From an uncultured Oscillospiraceae bacterium (GTDB lineage: Bacteria > Bacillota > Clostridia > Oscillospirales > Oscillospiraceae), in NCBI GenBank assembly GCA_910589085.1, contig CAJUSG010000030.1, forward strand, positions 1 through 28,784: a stretch of 28,784 bases of DNA, written 5' to 3'. Within the stretch, counting starts at the first letter, position 1. Each line of letters starts with the position of its first letter. The translations under genes and the position numbers were made by a program. The notes below the pieces were generated by a model. The model saw only the letters and a list, made by a program, of their open reading frames with translations. It made no database searches and had not been told where the DNA came from. This document shows positions 23,444 through 28,784 of the stretch, in pieces.

Positions 23444-23472
23444 AGGCCCCATGCCGTTCCGGCATGGGGCCT
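23444..23472 (+). terminator. Terminator between tetR and the MMPL gene
   Basis: AGGCCCCATGCC (23444-23455) and GGCATGGGGCCT (23461-23472) are perfect 12-base arms with a 5-base loop, followed by TTTGT on the plus strand. It lies in the 58-base gap between the two convergent genes. Confidence 0.85.
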
Positions 23473-23479
23473 TTGTCCG

Positions 23480-25579
23480 TCACAGGGCCTCTGCCCCGTG
23501 AGGAACGGCTTTTTCTGTCTCTCTCCAGTGGAAGCTGGTCTTTTGCAGCAGGGGCTCGCAGACACACAGCACCGCCGGCATGAGGAAGATGCTCACCAGG
23601 GCGGAGATGAGAGCTCCCCGGGCCAGCATGGTGCAGATGGAGCTGATGATCTCAATCTCGGAGATGAGCCCCACCCCCAGGGTGGCGCAGAACATGACCA
23701 GAGAGCTGGTGATGATGGAGCCGTCGGAGGCGGTGGCGGCGGCCTGGATGGCCTCGGTCCGGTCCTTGCCGGAGCGCAGCTCCTCCCGGAAGCGGGTAGC
23801 CAGCAGAATGGCGTAGTCCACCGTGGCCCCCAGCTGGACGCAGCCGATGATGGTGGGGGAGACAAAGGGAATCACCGTGCCGGTGAAGTAGGGGATACCC
23901 TGGTTGATGAAGATGGCCAGCTCAATGGCGGCCACCAGCACCACCGGCATGGACAGGGACCGGAACACCCAGGCCACAATGAGAATAATGGCCGCGATGG
24001 AGATGTAGTTGGTCACCTGGAAGTCCACGGCGGAGGTGGAGATCAAGTCGTCGGTGAGGGCGGCCTCGCCGGTAATCAGGGCCTGCGGGTCACAGGCCTT
24101 GATGATAGTCCCGATCTCCTTCAGCTGCCGGGATACGTCGTCGGAGGCGGTGGGGTACTCCGAATTAATCATCATCATCTGCCAGCCGCCCTGCTTCAGC
24201 ATATCCCGCACGTCCTCCGGAATGAAGAAGTCGGGGATGCCCGCCCCCAGCATGGCGTGGTAGGACAGGACGGAGGTAACCCCCTCCACCTCCTTCAGCT
24301 CCCCCTCCATCCGGTTCATGTCGGTGGCGGGCAGGTCGTCCCGCAGGAGGACGAAGTGGGAGGTGGCCATGTCAAACTCGTCTTTCAGCTTGTTGTTCGC
24401 CACAATGGAGGCCATGTCCTGGGGCAGGGCCTCATCCAGCTTGTAGTACACCCCGGCGTGGGACTGGGCGTACAGCGCCGGGGGGAAGAGCAGCAGGAAC
24501 AGCACGGCCAGCCACCGGCGGCGGCGGACAATCCAGCCGTTGACTTTGGTAAAGTCGGGCAGGAGACTGCGGTGCTTGTGCTTCTCAATCTGCTTGTCAA
24601 AGAGGAGCAGCAGGGCGGGCAGCACCAGAATCACGGTGGCCACCCCCAGCACCACCCCCTTGGCCATAACGATGCCGATGTCCCGGCCCAGGGTGAGACG
24701 CATGAAGCACAGGGCGATAAAGCCGGCGATGGTGGTGAGGCTGGAGCCGGACAGGGAGGTGAAGGCGGCCACAATGGCCTGGGTCATAGCGTCCCGCTTA
24801 TCCTCATAGCGGCCCTTCTCCTCCAGGTAGCGGTGGTAGAGGAAGATGGAGTAGTCCATGGTGACCCCCAGTTGGAGGACGGCGGCGATGGCCTTGGTGA
24901 TATAGGAGATCTGCCCCAGGAGGATGTTGGTGCCGAAGTTGTAGACAATGGCCATGCCGATGCTGGCCAGGAACACGAAGGGCAGCACCACCGACTCCAT
25001 GGTCAGGGACATGGCGATGAGGGACAGCACCACCGCCAGGGCCACGTAGACGGGCAGCTCCCGGTCCACCAGGTCCTTGGTGTCCTTGATGACCACCGAG
25101 AAGCCGGCCAGGAAGCACTTCTCATTACAGATGTCCCGGACGGCCTGAATGGCCTTCATGGTGTCCTCGTCGGCGCCGGACTTGTCGTACTGGATGATAA
25201 TCATGGTGGCATCGCCGGCGTAGAACATATCCCGCAGGTTGGCGGGGATAAAGTTGATGGGAATCTGGATGCCCACCGCGTTGGACAGCCACACGGCGTT
25301 GGACACGTTGGGCACCTGCCGGATGGCGTAGATCAGGCTGTTGGTGTAGGCGGCGGGCATATCCTCCACGATAAGCATACTGGTGGCCGCCATGTGAAAG
25401 GGCTCCTCCAGCAGCCGCTCACCCTGGGAGGACTCCAGGTCCTGGGGCAGATAGGTGAGGATATCGTAGTTGACCCGGGTGCCGATGTAGCCCAGGGCGG
25501 AGGGAATCAGCAGCAGCACCGCGATGAGGGCCACCAGCCTGGGATTTCGGGTCAGCTTATGGGCTATTTTTTCCACCAT
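23480..25579 (-). CDS. MMPL/RND-superfamily membrane transporter
   Basis: The 699-residue protein has two matching halves, each with one helix, a large extracytoplasmic domain and a block of five helices, giving about 12 helices. The fourth helix of each half carries the paired Asp-Tyr of MMPL proteins that serves proton relay: Asp242-Tyr243 in LGVTMDYSIFLYHR and Asp588-Tyr589 in LGATVDYAILLATR. Such proteins export lipids, lipopeptides or hydrophobic drugs. The ATG at 25579 follows AGGAG by about 12 bases; longer readings upstream would run into the preceding gene. It follows the coiled-coil protein gene by 16 bases in one operon. Confidence 0.93.
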   Translation of the reverse strand: MVEKIAHKLTRNPRLVALIAVLLLIPSALGYIGTRVNYDILTYLPQDLESSQGERLLEEPFHMAATSMLIVEDMPAAYTNSLIYAIRQVPNVSNAVWLSNAVGIQIPINFIPANLRDMFYAGDATMIIIQYDKSGADEDTMKAIQAVRDICNEKCFLAGFSVVIKDTKDLVDRELPVYVALAVVLSLIAMSLTMESVVLPFVFLASIGMAIVYNFGTNILLGQISYITKAIAAVLQLGVTMDYSIFLYHRYLEEKGRYEDKRDAMTQAIVAAFTSLSGSSLTTIAGFIALCFMRLTLGRDIGIVMAKGVVLGVATVILVLPALLLLFDKQIEKHKHRSLLPDFTKVNGWIVRRRRWLAVLFLLLFPPALYAQSHAGVYYKLDEALPQDMASIVANNKLKDEFDMATSHFVLLRDDLPATDMNRMEGELKEVEGVTSVLSYHAMLGAGIPDFFIPEDVRDMLKQGGWQMMMINSEYPTASDDVSRQLKEIGTIIKACDPQALITGEAALTDDLISTSAVDFQVTNYISIAAIILIVAWVFRSLSMPVVLVAAIELAIFINQGIPYFTGTVIPFVSPTIIGCVQLGATVDYAILLATRFREELRSGKDRTEAIQAAATASDGSIITSSLVMFCATLGVGLISEIEIISSICTMLARGALISALVSIFLMPAVLCVCEPLLQKTSFHWRETEKAVPHGAEAL

Positions 25580-25595
25580 AGGGGGCGTGCTCCTT

Positions 25596-28301
25596 TCAAT
25601 GGAAGATATGGGTAATGGCGCTCCAGAAATCCCGGAACATCTGGGCCACCCGGCCCCAGAAGGTGGTGGACTGGGGCGCGGCGGCGGCAAGCTGCTCCGC
25701 CGTGGGCTCCTCCGCCTTGATCTCCTGGGTGCGGATGAGGACCTGGACGCTGGAGGGGGCGGGGTTGCGGCTGTCGGTGAGGGAGACTGCCTGGGCCCCG
25801 GCGTCCATCATCAGGATGTTGTTCACATCGCCGGTGTACTCCCGCCAGGTGTCCTCAAGGATGGTGTTGATGGTGGCCTTGGCGTCCCGCACATCTCCGG
25901 TGGCGGCCATGGCCCGGGCGGTCTGGCGCAGGGTGGCGGACAGCCCCCGGAGGGCCTGGCGGGTTCCGCTGTCCAGCTGGCTGCCCGAGCTCTTCATCAG
26001 CGCCTCCGAGTCGGCCAGCAGGGTCTCCAGGTCCCGGAGGGCGGAGACGGCGGAGGTGCTCAGGGAGCCCACGCCGGCAATCCCCTCCTGGAGGGTGGGC
26101 TCGTACTCATCCAGAAGGACGCGCAGGGCGTCCACGCCGTCCAGAATGGACCGGAGCTTTTCGGAGGACTGGCGCAGGGCGGCGGACATATCCTCCGCGC
26201 TGTCAATCAGGTCCACCAGGTCGTCCACGTCGTCGCACAGGGCCGCCAGCTCCCCCACCACCCGGCCGGTGGGTCGGGTAATCCGGTTGATGGTGCTGTT
26301 CAGCTCGCTCTGAAGGGCGTTGAGACGGTCATTGGCCTGGCTCATGGCGTCGTCCAAGCCGCCCACAATCAGGTCCACCGCCGCGCCGCCTACGGTGCCG
26401 CCGTCACCCGCCCCGGCGGCTTCCGCAGCTTCGCCGGCGGGCGTTCCGGAGGAGAGGTCCCCGGCGGTGATGTCGCTCAGGTACATACTTCCGGCCAGGG
26501 CTGCGGACAGCGTCCCGCTGCTGGGCCGGAAGGCGGCGGACAGGGCCGCCCCTGCTGCCGGAATAGAGGCGGGGGTCTCCCCCTCCTCCCCCTGGGCGGG
26601 CTCCTGGGGATCCTCCGGCCCCTCGGGCGCAGACTCCTCCGGAGCCGCCTCGGGGAGGGCGGCAGGCTCCTCTGTGCCGGCCTCCGGGGTCTCCTCCGGC
26701 GCGGGAGAGGGCAGCTCCTCCGCCGGCTCGGCCGCGCCGCGGGGCCCGCCGCTGTTGTAGACCGTCCACAGGTCGCTCATCTGCTTGGCGGTCTTGTCGT
26801 CCACCCCGGGGAGGGTCCCGCAGAACTCCTGGAAGCTCAGGTTATCCTTGGCCTGAAACATGGCGTCGGTCTGCTGCTTTGCCCCCTGGGCCAGCTGCCA
26901 CTGGGTGAGCTTGCCCAGGGCCTCCGCCTGGTCCTGGGTCAGGCCGGCCAGGCTCTTCAGGCCTGCCACCGTCTCCGGGTCCTTCCCCTGGAGCTCCAGC
27001 ATTTTTCCCATAAATTCAATCTGGTCGGACTCCTCATAGGCGCTGCCCACCTGCTTTGTCTTGTCTACCTTTTCCTGGAGCTTGGGGGTGTTCCGGTCGC
27101 CGCTGGAGCCGCCCCCCACGTAGCTGTCACCCAGGGCCCGCTGGAGGGAGCGCAGACTGCTCTTCATGTCCGCCAGGCCACGTATCACCTGGCGCACGTC
27201 GCTGGAGCCGTCCTCCAGACCGGTCAGGGCCTTCTCCAGGTTCTCAAGCTGGACCCGGAGGGACACCGCTGTGTCGGTCATCTCCCCCAGCACCGATTTG
27301 GAGCTGGTGATGGTCTGGCTGAGCGCCAGGGTCCGCTGCTCCACCGGCTCCAGCAGGTCGGCAATACCGGTCAAATCGCCCCGCAGCACCCCCGCGTCGT
27401 CGTAGAGCTGGCCCTTGCCGCCGGAGATGGTGCCCCGGGCCGCGTCCAGCTGGTCCAGGCCGCCGGCGGAGGCGTAGAGCCCCTCCTGAATGTCGTTCAT
27501 GGCATCCAGCAGGGCGTCCAGGCTGCCGGACAGGTTGTGGTAGTCCTCCTCCAGCTCGTCCTTGCGCTGGCTCAGCTTGGAAATCTCTTCCAGCTGGGCC
27601 AGGGTGGCGGGCACCATGAGGATGGTCATGCCTCCAAAGGAGAAGTCGTCGGTGCCCACCCGGATGGTGAAGTGCCGCTCCTCCCCGGGCAGGGCCAGAA
27701 AGAGGACGGTGCGCAGGTTACCCACCAGCTGCACCTGGGCCCCCTCGGCCTCCAGGGACAAAATGTCGTCCTCGTTGAACAGGGCCATGGCCTCCAGGGT
27801 GTAGTTGTACCGGGCGTAGCTGCCCGCCCCCTGGTTGGGCACGAGGTCCAGAAGGATTTCCACCACACCCTTCTGGCCCGCCAGCTCCTCCGCCCGGACG
27901 GGCACGCCGTTGAGGGTGTACCGCAGGGTGACGGTCCAGGGCAGATTCTGGAAGGGCTGCTTTGTTTTGCCCTCAAAGTAGAAGTGGCTGGGGGCCTGGC
28001 TGAACTGGAAGGCCGCACTGCCCTGCTCCAGAGCGGCGGGGGTGGCGTCGGTGAGGTTGACCACCTCGTCGTAGACGCCATAGTCGGTGAGCTGGTCGGC
28101 GCCGTTGAGGGCGTAGCTCTTGACCACACTGCCCTCCAGCAGGTTGCCGTAGTAGTCCAGAGTGGCGTAATAGGCCTCGTCATAGGTGGGGGTCACGCCG
28201 CTGTCGATGGGGGCGGCCGCCGCGGGGACAACACAGCCCCCGACGGTCAGGGCGGCCAGCGCCAGCGCCAAAGCCCGCATCTTGTGATTGTACTTCATCA
28301 T
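25596..28301 (-). CDS. Large secreted coiled-coil protein, YhgE/Pip-like partner of the MMPL transporter
   Basis: The 901-residue protein has a signal sequence (MRALALALAALTVGGC, then AAAA) that could be cut by signal peptidase I or carry a lipid at Cys in VGGC. An N-terminal beta-rich region follows (about 35-250). Long helices with Leu/Gly heptads come next, such as LYASAGGLDQLDAARGTISG. In the middle lies a Pro/Glu/Ala-rich linker (about 515-580), then a second helical zone. The C-terminus ends in an amphipathic aromatic helix (FWGRVAQMFRDFWSAI), with no clear membrane helix. Heptad proteins of this kind accompany MMPL transporters in clostridia. The ATG at 28301 has GAAGGAG five bases upstream; the GTG at 28307 is within that site's reach but too close. 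Function inferred only from context. Confidence 0.85.
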   Translation of the reverse strand: MMKYNHKMRALALALAALTVGGCVVPAAAAPIDSGVTPTYDEAYYATLDYYGNLLEGSVVKSYALNGADQLTDYGVYDEVVNLTDATPAALEQGSAAFQFSQAPSHFYFEGKTKQPFQNLPWTVTLRYTLNGVPVRAEELAGQKGVVEILLDLVPNQGAGSYARYNYTLEAMALFNEDDILSLEAEGAQVQLVGNLRTVLFLALPGEERHFTIRVGTDDFSFGGMTILMVPATLAQLEEISKLSQRKDELEEDYHNLSGSLDALLDAMNDIQEGLYASAGGLDQLDAARGTISGGKGQLYDDAGVLRGDLTGIADLLEPVEQRTLALSQTITSSKSVLGEMTDTAVSLRVQLENLEKALTGLEDGSSDVRQVIRGLADMKSSLRSLQRALGDSYVGGGSSGDRNTPKLQEKVDKTKQVGSAYEESDQIEFMGKMLELQGKDPETVAGLKSLAGLTQDQAEALGKLTQWQLAQGAKQQTDAMFQAKDNLSFQEFCGTLPGVDDKTAKQMSDLWTVYNSGGPRGAAEPAEELPSPAPEETPEAGTEEPAALPEAAPEESAPEGPEDPQEPAQGEEGETPASIPAAGAALSAAFRPSSGTLSAALAGSMYLSDITAGDLSSGTPAGEAAEAAGAGDGGTVGGAAVDLIVGGLDDAMSQANDRLNALQSELNSTINRITRPTGRVVGELAALCDDVDDLVDLIDSAEDMSAALRQSSEKLRSILDGVDALRVLLDEYEPTLQEGIAGVGSLSTSAVSALRDLETLLADSEALMKSSGSQLDSGTRQALRGLSATLRQTARAMAATGDVRDAKATINTILEDTWREYTGDVNNILMMDAGAQAVSLTDSRNPAPSSVQVLIRTQEIKAEEPTAEQLAAAAPQSTTFWGRVAQMFRDFWSAITHIFH

Positions 28302-28361
28302 AAACACTCCTTCTATCCAAACCCGGCCAGCGGTTATCCCCTGGCCCTTTGATTAATGCTC

Positions 28362-28390
28362 ATTTTAACGGGGCGCCCCAGTCCATTCAA
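28362..28390 (-). promoter_or_regulatory. Promoter of the coiled-coil/MMPL operon with a palindrome in the spacer
   Basis: On the minus strand TTGAAT (28390-28385), a 17-base spacer and TAAAAT (28367-28362), about 60 bases before the ATG. The spacer contains the perfect palindrome GGGGCGCCCC (28370-28379), which could be the operator for the TetR regulator encoded in this region. A hairpin GGCCAG/CTGGCC (28325-28346) lies in the leader. Confidence 0.55.
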
Positions 28391-28456
28391 TAGACAAGCG
28401 AAGAGGAATGTCTGAATTTTCACCACACAGCTCCGAATTGATGAAGCAGCACCCCC

Positions 28457-28553
28457 GTCTACCAAAAGTCTACCAAAAAGGCCCTCAATTCTCTGCGGCG
28501 CAGGGGATTGGGGGCCTTCCACATTTTAGGGCATCTACCAAATGTCTACCATT
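28457..28553. repeat. Two pairs of 11-bp-spaced TCTACC repeats around a hairpin
   Basis: TCTACC begins at 28458, 28469, 28534 and 28545, so each pair is spaced by exactly 11 bases. The first pair is a true tandem repeat of GTCTACCAAAA. A fifth TCTACC is at 28738. The pairs flank the hairpin 28480-28516. Such spacing suits a protein that binds one face of the helix, for example the arm-binding domain of a tyrosine recombinase. Confidence 0.7.
28475..28516 (-). terminator. Possible terminator for a minus-strand transcript from the right
   Basis: GGCCCTCAATTCTCTG (28480-28495) and CAGGGGATTGGGGGCC (28501-28516) pair over 13 of 16 bases; the other three are G-U pairs in the plus-strand RNA. On the minus strand five T follow the stem. 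A gene to the right, outside the window, may end here. Confidence 0.45.
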
Positions 28554-28784
28554 TTTACTTTTTTACTCCAAAAGGAGCGTTTTTTCCGGATTTCCACCTG
28601 CTTTCCGCAACTTCTACACCCCACGCAAGGGGCGTAACACGGACGTGACGGGAACAAAAGATTCAAAAATCTCGAAAAAATTGGGCAAAACGATGAAAAT
28701 TGTTTCCAAAAAGTTAAATCTTCCGCACTGCGGAAGGTCTACCGAAGGAAGCAGCTTTCCACGTTCCGCCCAACCGGCCCCTCT
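28554..28784. other. Intergenic sequence up to the window end, no gene seen
   Basis: The stretch is AT-rich in part and has stops in all frames. A small hairpin CTTCCGC/GCGGAAG is at 28720-28736, next to the fifth TCTACC copy. Nothing else can be supported. Confidence 0.5.

Noticed and set aside
23390..25615. 741-codon plus-strand frame opposite the MMPL gene
   Set aside because: Gly/His/Gln-rich shadow of a clear 12-helix transporter on the other strand.
25524..28352. 942-codon open frame on the plus strand opposite the coiled-coil protein
   Set aside because: It is an antisense shadow caused by high GC; low-complexity Gly/His/Val-rich translation, no ribosome binding site, and the opposite frame has a signal peptide and family-like helices.
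28334..28522. 62-codon minus-strand frame at the right edge
   Set aside because: It runs through the hairpin and the promoter of the coiled-coil gene; no ribosome binding site.
28457..28553. CRISPR-like array
   Set aside because: Units are only 11 bases long, adjoining or separated by a hairpin, with no spacers or cas genes.

Overview
The window reads like a chromosomal segment of a high-GC, anaerobic gut clostridium, most likely of the Oscillospiraceae (Flavonifractor, Lawsonibacter or Intestinimonas type). This is an inference from the GC-rich protein style, Shine-Dalgarno starts with many GTG/TTG initiators, the mix of TRAP, YjiH, sodium:solute symporter, 2-hydroxyacyl-CoA dehydratase and MMPL genes, and palindromic intergenic repeats of a kind common in that group. 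No rRNA, tRNA, CRISPR array, transposase or phage gene was found.

Layout. (1) 1-3542, minus strand: a MacAB-like export operon (adaptor, ATPase, FtsX-type permease cut by the window edge) with its own promoter and a candidate response-regulator site. (2) 4100-11025, plus strand: a YjiH-family membrane protein, then a tightly packed operon of urocanate hydratase, a family III (FldA-like) CoA-transferase and the two subunits of a 2-hydroxyacyl-CoA dehydratase. The second dehydratase subunit is cut off at its C-terminus and runs straight into remnants of two other genes (11015-11598). (3) 11699-15120, plus strand: a sodium:solute symporter with a clear promoter, a metal-dependent amidohydrolase and a ProXp-ala-like tRNA-editing protein, separated by two types of palindromic repeat. 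(4) 15239-20425, plus strand: a TRAP transporter operon (isomerase/epimerase, DctQ, DctM, DctP, Gfo/Idh oxidoreductase) with a good promoter and a LysR-type box at about -64. A convergent minus-strand pair, a second Gfo/Idh oxidoreductase followed by a LysR regulator, meets it at a shared terminator. (5) 22776-28390: a TetR regulator facing an MMPL/RND transporter and a 901-residue secreted coiled-coil partner. (6) 28302-28784: no gene, but a hairpin flanked by 11-bp-spaced TCTACC repeats.

How the parts may work together. The most interesting set is region 2. Urocanate is imidazole-acrylate, chemically the histidine counterpart of cinnamate, and FldA/FldBC-type enzymes turn aryl-lactates into aryl-acrylates. 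A co-transcribed urocanase suggests a route imidazole-lactate to urocanyl-CoA to urocanate to imidazolone-propionate that needs no histidine ammonia-lyase. This is a hypothesis, and the truncated dehydratase subunit suggests that in this strain the route is damaged or altered. Region 4 looks like uptake and redox isomerisation of a carboxylated sugar or polyol, with the substrate unknown. Regions 1 and 5 are envelope export systems.
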